Positions 30,210 to 38,230 of a DNA stretch of 64,000 bases are shown here, one piece after another (position 1 is the stretch's first letter; the number at the start of each line of letters is the position of its first letter). The stretch lies in NCBI RefSeq assembly GCF_030316895.1, contig NZ_JASZYV010000001.1:992001-1056000 (forward strand), read 5' to 3'. The notes beneath the pieces were generated by a model. That model saw only the letters and a program-made list of their open reading frames with translations. It did no database searches and was not told the origin of the DNA. Made by a program: the position numbers and the translations under genes. The DNA comes from Variovorax dokdonensis (GTDB lineage: Bacteria > Pseudomonadota > Gammaproteobacteria > Burkholderiales > Burkholderiaceae_C).

Positions 30210-31037
30210 ATGAACGGATTGCTCGATCAACTGCTCAGCCAACTGCAGGCAGGCCGCCAGGGCGTGCTGGTCATGGTGCATGCCACGCAGGGCTCGGCCC
30301 CGCGCGAGGCCGGCACCTGGATGGCCGTCTGGGACGACGCGATCACCGGCACCATCGGTGGTGGGCAACTCGAGTTCCAGGCCGAGCAGGCCGCGCGTTC
30401 ATGGCTCGCGGGCGGGTCCGCCATCGACGAGGTGCGGCGATATCCACTCGGGCCGACCCTGGGGCAGTGTTGTGGTGGCGTGGTGTTCCTCGCCTATCGG
30501 CGCATCGGCCGCGCAGACGCGGCGGCACTGCGCACCGAATTGGGCGCCAGCCTGAATCCCGTGGCACTTTTCGGAGGCGGCCACGTCGGCGCGGCGCTGG
30601 CTCGGCTGCTGTCCACGCTGCCTTTCAAGGTGCGCTGGATCGACAGCCGGGACGGCGTCTTTCCGCAGCATCTGCCTGCGCAGATCGAGACCGAGCATTC
30701 CGAACCCGTGCACGATGCAGTCGCCCAACTTGCGGCGGGCTCGCGCGTGTTGATCATGAGCTTTTCGCACGCCGAAGACCTGGACATCGTCATTGCCTGC
30801 CTCAGGCGACAACGCGAGCGGGGCGACCTGCCTTACATCGGCCTGATCGGCAGCAAGACGAAATGGGCCACGTTCAGGCATCGGCTGGAAGCCCGCGGCT
30901 TCACGCAAGCCGAGATGGATCACGTCACCTGTCCGATCGGCGTGCCGGGCATTGGCGGCAAGGAGCCCGAAGTGATCGCCGTCGCGGTGGCGGCACAGTT
31001 GTTGCAGTCGCTCGAAGCGGCGCCGGAGCCTAAGTGA
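30210..31037 (+). CDS. xdhC: XdhC, xanthine dehydrogenase accessory protein
   Basis: 275 aa. The chaperone inserts sulfurated molybdenum cofactor into XDH. N-terminal XdhC/CoxI domain: VMVHATQGSAPREAGTWMAV, GTIGGGQLEF and LGPTLGQCCGGVVF. C-terminal Rossmann domain: VALFGGGHVGAALARLL, and YIGLIGSKTKWATFRHRL with the final CPIGVPGIGGKEPEVIAVAV. Start 30210 has AAGGA 6 bases upstream; ATG 30204 has none. XdhA and XdhB lie 22 kb away rather than adjacent, so XdhC travels here with the lower pathway. Confidence 0.92.
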   Translation: MNGLLDQLLSQLQAGRQGVLVMVHATQGSAPREAGTWMAVWDDAITGTIGGGQLEFQAEQAARSWLAGGSAIDEVRRYPLGPTLGQCCGGVVFLAYRRIGRADAAALRTELGASLNPVALFGGGHVGAALARLLSTLPFKVRWIDSRDGVFPQHLPAQIETEHSEPVHDAVAQLAAGSRVLIMSFSHAEDLDIVIACLRRQRERGDLPYIGLIGSKTKWATFRHRLEARGFTQAEMDHVTCPIGVPGIGGKEPEVIAVAVAAQLLQSLEAAPEPK

Positions 31038-31071
31038 TATCCCTTAGCATCGGAGCCAACCAACGGCGACC

Positions 31072-31087
31072 GAAGTGTATACACTTC
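31072..31087. promoter_or_regulatory. Perfect 16-bp palindrome GAAGTGTATACACTTC upstream of puuD
   Basis: Perfect palindrome 35 bases after the xdhC stop and 148 bases before the puuD start. It shares the AC/GTGTATACACTT core with the site between the GntR gene and uraH, so both probably bind the same regulator. This would place PuuD in the same regulon as UraH, PuuE and UraD-AllC. Confidence 0.75.
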
Positions 31088-31235
31088 AGTCCACAAAGTG
31101 CCGCAGCGGAGCGAGACGTCCCCACCGTCTGCGTTCGCGGCAATTTCATCTGCTCACAGCGCCCCGCAGTGGTGAGCAGGCCAAAACATTACAAAGTGGC
31201 ACCACGCCAGTGCCGCACCAGGGTGGAGTGAATCC

Positions 31236-32441
31236 ATGGAAAGCTACTACCTCGACTGGGCCAACCTGCTGCTGCGCTGGCTGCACGTCATCACCGCCAT
31301 CGCCTGGATCGGCGCTTCCTTCTACTTCGTCATGCTGGACAACAGCCTCGAGAAGCCCGAGGACCAGGAATCCCTGGACAAGGGCGTCGGCGGCGAGCAA
31401 TGGGCGGTGCACGGCGGCGGCTTCTACAACATGCAGAAGTACACGGTGGCGCCAAAGAAGATCCCGGACCATCTGCACTGGTCATTCTGGGAAAGCTATT
31501 CCACCTGGCTGAGCGGCTTTGCGCTGTTCACCATGTCCTATCTGTGGAACGCGAGCACCTACCTGATCGACAAATCCAAGATGGACTGGCAGCCGGGCGC
31601 GGCCATCGCGGTGGCGCTCGCCTTCTTCGTCGTGTTCTGGATGGTGTACGACGGCATCTGCCAGATCTTCGGGCGTCGCAAGAACGGCGACACCATCGTC
31701 GGTGTGCTGGTGGCCTTGTTCGTCGCATTCGCGGCATGGCTGGCTTGCCACTGGTTCGCTGGTCGCGCGGCGTTCCTGCTGGTGGGCGCCATGATGGCCA
31801 CCACCATGAGCGCGAACGTGTTCTTCTGGATCATCCCCGGCCAGCGCAAGAGCGTGAAGGCGCTGCGCGAGGGCAAGCCGGTCGATCCGATCCACGGCCA
31901 GCGTGGCAAGCAGCGCAGCGTGCACAACACCTACTTCACGCTGCCGGTGCTGTTCGCGATGCTGAGCAATCACTACAGCTTCACGTACACGCACCAGTAC
32001 AACTGGATCGTGTTGCTGCTGATCATGGCTGGTGGCGCCGCCATCCGCCAGTTCTTCGTGGTTCGCCACCGCTTCAAGCTCGGCAACGCGAAGAACCCGC
32101 TGCCGTATGCGCTGCTGGGTATCGTCATCCTGGGCCTGACCATCGCGTGGATGTCGCCCCAGCCTGCGCCCGCGCCTGCCCCCGGCGAGGCCGTCAAGAA
32201 GGTCAGCTACGGCGAAGTTCAAAAGGTGCTGGAGCAGCGCTGCTACATGTGCCACGGCGCCGCAGTGCAGATGAAGAACGTGCGGCTGGACTCGCCCGAC
32301 CAGGTGGCGGTGCATGCCCAGGGCATCTTCCAACAGGCCGTGCAGGCCAAGATCATGCCGATGAACAATGCCACCGGCATGACGGATGCCGAGCGCGCCT
32401 TGCTCGGCAAGTGGTTCCAGGAAGGCGCGAAGACGAACTAG
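31236..32441 (+). CDS. puuD: Membrane urate hydroxylase PuuD with fused cytochrome c domain
   Basis: 401 aa. Residues ~1-310 are a membrane domain with about eight hydrophobic segments (from LDWANLLLRWLHVITAIAWIG to LLGIVILGLTIAWM), the DUF989 urate-oxidase type. The C-terminal ~85 residues form a cytochrome c domain with haem site CYMCH and the Met ligand region KIMPMNNATGM. The enzyme oxidises urate to 5-hydroxyisourate and passes electrons to the respiratory chain instead of making H2O2. His residues in the first helices (WLHVI, WAVHGGGFYN) are conserved. Preceded by a palindromic GTATAC operator candidate. Confidence 0.93.
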   Translation: MESYYLDWANLLLRWLHVITAIAWIGASFYFVMLDNSLEKPEDQESLDKGVGGEQWAVHGGGFYNMQKYTVAPKKIPDHLHWSFWESYSTWLSGFALFTMSYLWNASTYLIDKSKMDWQPGAAIAVALAFFVVFWMVYDGICQIFGRRKNGDTIVGVLVALFVAFAAWLACHWFAGRAAFLLVGAMMATTMSANVFFWIIPGQRKSVKALREGKPVDPIHGQRGKQRSVHNTYFTLPVLFAMLSNHYSFTYTHQYNWIVLLLIMAGGAAIRQFFVVRHRFKLGNAKNPLPYALLGIVILGLTIAWMSPQPAPAPAPGEAVKKVSYGEVQKVLEQRCYMCHGAAVQMKNVRLDSPDQVAVHAQGIFQQAVQAKIMPMNNATGMTDAERALLGKWFQEGAKTN

Positions 32442-32459
32442 GCCCGCTTGTGGGAGGCC

Positions 32460-32491
32460 ACTTCGGGCCCACTTCGGGCCTACTTCGGGCG
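32460..32491. repeat. Three tandem copies of ACTTCGGGC(C/G)
   Basis: An 11-base period (ACTTCGGGCC, then a spacer base) repeated three times in the short gap between puuD and the glycerate kinase gene. It is probably replication slippage in GC-rich DNA; no function is evident. Confidence 0.6.
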
Positions 32492-32591
32492 CAGGCATCG
32501 GCGGCAGCCGTGGCGCCGCCTGCCAGGCAACCGGGCGACGCCTTGCCCTGAGTCAACAGGCCAACGGCCGCGAATGTTGGACACTATTGCC

Positions 32592-33932
32592 ATGACATCC
32601 TCGCACTCCGGGTTGGGCCCTGCGCCCGACGCGCGCCAGGCGCCGCGCGCCTTTCTCGAACATCTGTATCGGGTGGCCGTCGATCGCGCGCTGCCGCTGT
32701 CCACGCTGGGTCGGCACCTGCCCCCGCCGCCCAAGGGGCGCACTCTGGTGCTGGGTGCCGGCAAGGCAGGTGCGTCGATGGCGCAGGCGCTCGAAGCCCT
32801 TTGGCCTTCCGACGCACCGATGTCGGGCCTGGTAGTCACCCGCTACGACCACATCCCCCCACGCCCCGACGGACTGAAGCAGCGCATCGAGATCGTCGAG
32901 GCGGCGCATCCGGTACCCGACGCGGCCGGCATGCAGGCGGCCGAGCGCATTCTTGCCCTGACCCAAGGCTTGACCGCCGACGACCTCGTTCTGTGCCTGA
33001 TCTCGGGTGGCGGCTCTTCGCTGCTGGTGTTGCCCGCTGAGGGCCTGACGCTGGAGGACAAGCAGCGCATCAACAAGGCCCTGCTGGAAAGCGGCGCCAA
33101 CATCGGCGAGATGAACTGCGTGCGCAAGCACCTGTCGCGCATCAAGGGCGGACGCCTGGCGGCTGCCTGCGGGCCGGCCAAGGTGGTGACGCTCACGATC
33201 AGCGACGTGCCGGGCGACGACCCGGCCATCATCGCCAGCGGCCCGACCGTGCCGGACGAAACCACGTGCGCCGATGCGCTGGCCATCCTCGATCGCTACC
33301 GCATCGAAATTCCAACGCCCGTGCGTGCAGGCCTGGAAAGCGGCGCGCTGGAAACGCCGGACCCATCTGACAAGGTGTTCGCCAACCACGAGGTGCATCT
33401 GATCGCCACGCCGCAACAGTCGCTCGAAGCCGCCGCCGAGGCGGCGCGTGCGGCGGGTATCGAGGCGCACATCCTCAGCGACGAGATCGAAGGCGAATCG
33501 CGCGAAGTGGGCAAGGTGCATGCGGCTCTCGCTCGCGCGGTGGCTCATCGTGGCGCCCCCTTTGCGCGCCCTTGCGTCATCCTCTCCGGGGGCGAGACCA
33601 CGGTCACCATCCGGCCTCGTCAGCCGGGCCAGCCCAAGGGCCGGGGCGGACGTGCCGGCGAGTTCTGTATGGGCCTGGCCGGCGCTTTGATGGGGCAGGC
33701 AGGCGTCTGGGCGCTGGCTGCCGACACCGATGGCATTGACGGCGTCGAGGACAACGCAGGCGCCTTCGTCACGCCCGACACGCTGGCACGCGCGAGCCAG
33801 GTCGGCAAGAAGCTGTCGGAGCACCTGGACCGCAACGACGCCTATGGCTATTTCGATGCCATCGGCGACCTGCTGGTCACCGGCCCGACGCATACCAACG
33901 TCAACGACTTCCGCGCGCTTCTGGTGCTTTGA
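32592..33932 (+). CDS. Glycerate 2-kinase (MOFRL family, TtuD-like)
   Basis: 446 aa. N-terminal DUF4147 and C-terminal MOFRL fold: LVLGAGKAGASMAQALEAL, DDLVLCLISGGGSSLLVLPA, MNCVRKHLSRIKGGRLAAAC and late NAGAFVTPD with GLAGALMGQAGVWALAADTDG. It phosphorylates D-glycerate to 2-phosphoglycerate. In a purine cluster this makes sense: glyoxylate from ureidoglycolate would go through tartronate semialdehyde to glycerate. Older annotation as hydroxypyruvate reductase is not favoured. Start 32592 or 32574; neither has a strong ribosome site. Confidence 0.85.
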   Translation: MTSSHSGLGPAPDARQAPRAFLEHLYRVAVDRALPLSTLGRHLPPPPKGRTLVLGAGKAGASMAQALEALWPSDAPMSGLVVTRYDHIPPRPDGLKQRIEIVEAAHPVPDAAGMQAAERILALTQGLTADDLVLCLISGGGSSLLVLPAEGLTLEDKQRINKALLESGANIGEMNCVRKHLSRIKGGRLAAACGPAKVVTLTISDVPGDDPAIIASGPTVPDETTCADALAILDRYRIEIPTPVRAGLESGALETPDPSDKVFANHEVHLIATPQQSLEAAAEAARAAGIEAHILSDEIEGESREVGKVHAALARAVAHRGAPFARPCVILSGGETTVTIRPRQPGQPKGRGGRAGEFCMGLAGALMGQAGVWALAADTDGIDGVEDNAGAFVTPDTLARASQVGKKLSEHLDRNDAYGYFDAIGDLLVTGPTHTNVNDFRALLVL

Positions 33933-33995
33933 AGGTGGGCTGATGCCTGCCTTGACCCCGCCCGCGATTGGCCGGCCGAGCTACCATCGACGGCC

Positions 33996-35387
33996 ATGTC
34001 GTCTTCCCCATCGCTGAATCCCGCGGCCACGCCGGTTGGCTCGCCTGTTCCCCGTTCGATCCGGCAGTCGGCGTCTTTGGTCGTGCTGCGCGACGGGGCC
34101 GAGGGATTGGAAGTGCTGCTGCTGCGGCGTGCCGACAAGCCGAACGACCAGAACAGCGGCGCGTCGGTGTTTCCTGGCGGGCTGCTCGATGCGCACGACC
34201 GGCGATTGCATGCCCATTGCGCGGGCCTCGATGATGCGGGCGCCAGCCTTCGGCTGGCCGTACCCACGGGCGGCTTGGATTTCTATGCGGCCGCCGTGCG
34301 CGAATGCTTCGAGGAAGCGGGCCTGCTTCTGGCCTGCGACGCGCGCGATCAACTGGTGCCGCTGACCGGCCTGCCGCACGAAACGCTGAAGGCGATGCGT
34401 TCAGCCGCTGCCGCCGGCACCGATGCGCTGCTGTCGCTGTGCGACGCGCAGGGGTGGCGGCTTGCCATGGATCGACTCGAATACTTCGCCCACTGGATCA
34501 CGCCACCGGGCATGCCGCGCCGCTTCGATACGCGCTTCTTCCTTGCTGCCATGCCGCCTGATCAAGAGGTGCTGGTCGACGCGGTCGAGATCGTCGAACA
34601 CGCATGGCTCACGCCGAGCGAGGCGGTGTCACCCGAGCGTGGCCTCAAGCTGATGAACGTGACGCGGCGCATCCTCGAGCATCTTGACGGCTTCGCGACC
34701 GTGGCCGAGTGCGTGGCGCATGCGCGCGCCCAGACGCGCGTCGCGCTCAACATGCCGCGGCTTGCCGGCGGGCCGGGCGGCAAGCGGCCGGTGAACATCG
34801 AGGAGCCAGCATGGGCGGAGATCGGCTTTCTCGATCCGGACGGCCGCGGCGACGCGCGCCACACCCTGGAAGGCGGCCTCGTCATGGCGCTGGCACCACG
34901 CGTATGGCGCGTCACTTCGGTGGCTACAGAGCCGCATTCGGGCGAGGACGGCGCCTTGCCGGCCGGTCATCACAGCTATGCGGTGGGCGACGCCGAACAG
35001 GGCTGGACGCTCATCGATCCGCTCCCGGGCGATGCCGACCAGATGGCGCGCCTGCGCGATGTCGCAAGCAACCAGGTCGTGCGCGTGTGGTCGACACGCG
35101 GGCCCTGGCGTGACGCCGAGTTGGCCTTGTTGCGTCAGGCTTGGCCCGGCGCCGAGTTGGCGCAGCCGAGCGCGGGTGACGTGATCGCACTCGCGGGTGG
35201 TGCCCAGTTTGAAGTCCTGAGCGGCGCGGGTGCGCGCGACGATGCGCGTGCCTACATGCTGCGGCCCGAGGGGCTGGTGTTTGTCGGCGAAGGATTGTTG
35301 GCCGCCCCGGACGCACTGCCTCCGGATGCCGCCTGGGTCGCTGGCGCCCAAGGCTTCCTTCAGGCGGCACGCCCCGTCGCCCACTGA
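33996..35387 (+). CDS. NUDIX hydrolase fused to degenerate MBL-like domain
   Basis: 463 aa. N-terminal NUDIX domain of the RP2p/NUDT19 branch: VFPGGLLDAHDR and, after an insertion, RECFEEAGLLL; the RExxEE core is intact while the more N-terminal Glu of the classic box is not in register. The C-terminal half (residues ~260-463: WRVTSVATEPHSGED, then GWTLIDPLPGDADQMARL) follows the strand order of metallo-beta-lactamase-fold hydrolases but lacks an HxHxDH metal site; WSTRGPWRDAE occupies its expected place. NUDIX-MBL fusions are known, so the second domain may be catalytically dead here. Confidence 0.75.
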   Translation: MSSSPSLNPAATPVGSPVPRSIRQSASLVVLRDGAEGLEVLLLRRADKPNDQNSGASVFPGGLLDAHDRRLHAHCAGLDDAGASLRLAVPTGGLDFYAAAVRECFEEAGLLLACDARDQLVPLTGLPHETLKAMRSAAAAGTDALLSLCDAQGWRLAMDRLEYFAHWITPPGMPRRFDTRFFLAAMPPDQEVLVDAVEIVEHAWLTPSEAVSPERGLKLMNVTRRILEHLDGFATVAECVAHARAQTRVALNMPRLAGGPGGKRPVNIEEPAWAEIGFLDPDGRGDARHTLEGGLVMALAPRVWRVTSVATEPHSGEDGALPAGHHSYAVGDAEQGWTLIDPLPGDADQMARLRDVASNQVVRVWSTRGPWRDAELALLRQAWPGAELAQPSAGDVIALAGGAQFEVLSGAGARDDARAYMLRPEGLVFVGEGLLAAPDALPPDAAWVAGAQGFLQAARPVAH

Positions 35388-35407
35388 TCGGCAAGGCCAC
35401 GTCTGCC

Positions 35408-37234
35408 ATGACCTCCAGCAGTCCGGGTGCCGCCACCACCGTCGACGGGCCGGGCCGCCATCCATTTCGCGATCTTTATGGCGCGTTGTGGCGCCAGGCC
35501 GAGGGCGTGCGCGGCACCTTGCTCAGTGCGATGGGCTTGCTGGTCGGATCGCAGTTGCTTCGGCTTTCGATCCCCTGGCTGGCCGGGCAGGCCATCAACG
35601 CGCTGCAGGCCCAGAACTTCGGTATCTCGGGCCGCTGGATCACCGCGCTGGCGCTTGTGTATGTGCTGGCCTGGTGCCTGCACGGGCCTGGCCGCATCCT
35701 CGAACGCAACGTCGCGCTTCGCGTGCGCGAGGGGCTGGCGGACCAGCTCTATGCGCGCATCGCCGCGGCGCCGCTGGCTTGGCACGAAGGTCATCACTCC
35801 GGACAGATGCAGCACCGGGTGCATCAGGCCAGCCGCGCATTGTCGGACTTCGCGCAGAACCAGTTCGTCTACCTGCAAAGCGTGGTCAATCTCGTGGGGC
35901 CGCTGGTGGCGCTGATGCTGCTGTCGCGCCTGAGCGGGGCACTGGCCGTCGTCGGCTATGTGGTCATCGCCTTCGTCATCGTCAACTTCGACCGCGCGCT
36001 CATGAAGCTTGCCTGGCGCGAGAACGATGCCGACCGGCGCTACGTGTCGGCGCTGCTCGACTTTCTGTCCAACGCGCAGACCGTCATCGGCCTGCGCCTG
36101 TCGGCGGCGTCGCGCAAGTTGCTGGCCGGGCGCATGGCGGCGATCTCGGTGCCGCTCAAGCGCACCGTGGTGCTCAACGAGGGCAAGTGGTGCGCGGTCG
36201 ACCTGATGGGACTGGCGCTGACCTGGGGCCTGGTGGTGGTCTACGTGTGGCAATCGCGCGAGCCCGGGCAGGCGGTGATGCTGGGCTCCGTGTTCATGAT
36301 CTATCAATACGCGCAGCAGGCCGCAGGCGTGGTGGGCTCCATGGCCATGAACTTCCAGTCCTTTGCGCGCATGCACACCGACCTGGGTAGTGCCGGCCCG
36401 ATCTGGGATGCACCTGCGCGCGACCTGCCGCCGGAAGACGAGCGCATCGATGCTGCAGCCGATTGGCGGCGGCTGGACGCCAAGGATCTGGTGCTGCGCT
36501 ACAAGCCGCGCGGTGGCGGGCCCGCTGCGGCCGATGTCGCATCGCCGCCGCCGAGCGGCCTGCAGGGCATGACGCTGTCGCTTTGCCGCGGGCAACGCGT
36601 GGCGCTAGTCGGCCCCAGCGGCGGCGGCAAGAGCACCTTGTTGCGTGTGCTGGCTGGGCTGTATCGCCCTGACGAGGGCCAGTTGCTGTTCGATGGGCAC
36701 GCCCGTCCGTGGTCGTCGCTGCGCGAGGTCGCCACGCTCATTCCTCAGGAAACGGAAGTGTTCGAAGCCAGCGTTCGCGAGAACCTGGACTTCGGCCAGG
36801 GCGAGGCAGACGAAGCACTCTGGGCCGCCATGCGCTGCAGCACCTTCGACGACGTGATCGCCGGCATCGGCGGCTCGCTCGAGACGCCACTGGCCGAGCG
36901 GGGCAGCAATCTCTCGGGCGGACAGCGGCAGCGCCTGGGCTTGGCGCGCGGCGTGCTGGCGGCGCGCGGCAGTTCGCTGCTGCTGCTCGACGAGCCCACC
37001 AGCGCGCTCGATGCATTGACCGAACAGCGCGTGCTGCACAACATCGCCCAGGCCTTTCCAGATGCGTGCGTGGTGGCATCGGTGCACCGACTGAGCCTCA
37101 TCGCGCAGTTCGACGCGATCTTGCTGGTAGAGGCGGGCAAGCTCGTCGACAGTGGGCCGCGTGACGAAGTGCTGGCGCGCCGGCCTGCATTGGCCGCGAT
37201 GGTCCGCGGCGGCCCGCCGACGCCTTCACGTTGA
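35408..37234 (+). CDS. ABC half-transporter (permease-ATPase fusion)
   Basis: 608 aa. Residues ~30-330 are the exporter-type transmembrane domain (six helices; start LLSAMGLLVGSQLLRLSIPW). The C-terminal ATPase has Walker A GPSGGGKSTLL, Q-loop LIPQETEVFEASV, signature LSGGQRQRLGLARG, Walker B SLLLLDEPTSALD and an H-loop His in VASVHRLSL. It forms a dimer in the inner membrane. No substrate domain is visible; the gene follows the NUDIX fusion after 20 bases and may be cotranscribed. Drug, lipid or peptide export are all possible. Confidence 0.88.
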   Translation: MTSSSPGAATTVDGPGRHPFRDLYGALWRQAEGVRGTLLSAMGLLVGSQLLRLSIPWLAGQAINALQAQNFGISGRWITALALVYVLAWCLHGPGRILERNVALRVREGLADQLYARIAAAPLAWHEGHHSGQMQHRVHQASRALSDFAQNQFVYLQSVVNLVGPLVALMLLSRLSGALAVVGYVVIAFVIVNFDRALMKLAWRENDADRRYVSALLDFLSNAQTVIGLRLSAASRKLLAGRMAAISVPLKRTVVLNEGKWCAVDLMGLALTWGLVVVYVWQSREPGQAVMLGSVFMIYQYAQQAAGVVGSMAMNFQSFARMHTDLGSAGPIWDAPARDLPPEDERIDAAADWRRLDAKDLVLRYKPRGGGPAAADVASPPPSGLQGMTLSLCRGQRVALVGPSGGGKSTLLRVLAGLYRPDEGQLLFDGHARPWSSLREVATLIPQETEVFEASVRENLDFGQGEADEALWAAMRCSTFDDVIAGIGGSLETPLAERGSNLSGGQRQRLGLARGVLAARGSSLLLLDEPTSALDALTEQRVLHNIAQAFPDACVVASVHRLSLIAQFDAILLVEAGKLVDSGPRDEVLARRPALAAMVRGGPPTPSR

Positions 37235-38149
37235 TCAACCGATCTTGAGCGCGCCGAGCCGCGCGACGACCAGATCGGCCAGGGCCTGCGCAGCCACCGA
37301 CAGGCTGCCTTCGCGCCGCTGCACCAGGTAGAGCGTGCGCTTGAGCCCAGGCAATGCCAGCGGCCGGGTGACGATGCCTTCGCGGCGAAAGTGGAACAGC
37401 GTCAGGGCCGGCACCACGCTGATGCCCAGGCCGGCTTCGACCAGGCCGGTCACGGTCGCCAGATGCTCCACTTCGAACACGGCATTCATGCGCATGGGAT
37501 GCAGTGCGGCGTCGAGAGCCTGGCGCACGCTGCTGTTGCGCGCCATCTGGATGAAGGGCCACGGCGCGAGCTTGCGCGCGGTCAGGCGTGTCTCGTTCGC
37601 GAGCGGATGATCGGCTCGGCACACCAGATGAAAGTTGTCGGCGCAAAGTCGCCGCGCTCGCAGATCGCCCTGGGCCGAGGTATCCGCGCCCGTGGCTGCC
37701 AATGCAAAGTCGACATCGCCGGCGCGCAGCATGGCGATGCAGGCATCGGAGAGCGCGTCCTTCAGGTCGACGCGAATGCCCGGCGCCATTTGCATGAATT
37801 CTGCAAACACGCCGGGCAGCCATCCCGCGGCCAGCGAGGGCAGGGCGGCAACGCGAACGCGGCCCTTGCGCAATTGCACATGCTCGGCCAGATCGAGCAG
37901 GGCAGTGCCCATGTCTTCGAGCAGGCGACGGGCAGAAGCGTCGAACAGTTCGCCTTCGGGCGTGAGCACCACGCGGCGTGTATCGCGGTCGAACAAGCGG
38001 GCGCCCAGGCTGTCTTCCAGGGTGCGGATCAACGCGCTGAATGCGGGCTGCGACAAGTGGCATTGCGCAGCCGCCCGCGTGAAGTTGCGCTGTTCCGCCA
38101 GGGCCAGGAAGGCTCGCAACTGGCGCGTGGAAAGCTCGGGCTGGCGCAT
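37235..38149 (-). CDS. LysR-family transcriptional regulator
   Basis: 304 aa. N-terminal LysR helix-turn-helix (LSTRQLRAFLALAEQRNFTR, then QCHLSQPAFSALIRTLEDSLG) and a C-terminal LysR substrate-binding domain (FALAATGADTSAQGD... up to LGISVVPALTLFHF). The gene is divergent from the AtuA-like operon, and the short intergenic space holds a 14-bp palindrome, as expected for a LysR regulator controlling a divergent catabolic operon. Inducer unknown. Confidence 0.88.
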   Translation of the reverse strand: MRQPELSTRQLRAFLALAEQRNFTRAAAQCHLSQPAFSALIRTLEDSLGARLFDRDTRRVVLTPEGELFDASARRLLEDMGTALLDLAEHVQLRKGRVRVAALPSLAAGWLPGVFAEFMQMAPGIRVDLKDALSDACIAMLRAGDVDFALAATGADTSAQGDLRARRLCADNFHLVCRADHPLANETRLTARKLAPWPFIQMARNSSVRQALDAALHPMRMNAVFEVEHLATVTGLVEAGLGISVVPALTLFHFRREGIVTRPLALPGLKRTLYLVQRREGSLSVAAQALADLVVARLGALKIG

Positions 38150-38169
38150 CGGTCGATTATCTGATTGTT

Positions 38170-38183
38170 GGATCAATTGATCC
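38170..38183. promoter_or_regulatory. Perfect palindrome GGATCAATTGATCC in LysR/AtuA divergent promoter
   Basis: A 14-bp perfect palindrome in the 81-base gap between the LysR gene (start 38149) and the AtuA-like gene (start 38231). It is a plausible LysR recognition core although the typical T-N11-A layout was not resolved. It also overlaps the region where both promoters must lie. Confidence 0.5.
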
Positions 38184-38230
38184 GATCTTTCAATTTCACG
38201 GATTGTGCATCCGGGCCTAGAGTGCGGCGC

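Noticed and set aside
32460..32491. Tandem 11-mers as a CRISPR or regulatory array
   Set aside because: Only three copies with one-base spacers and no conserved structure; slippage is simpler.
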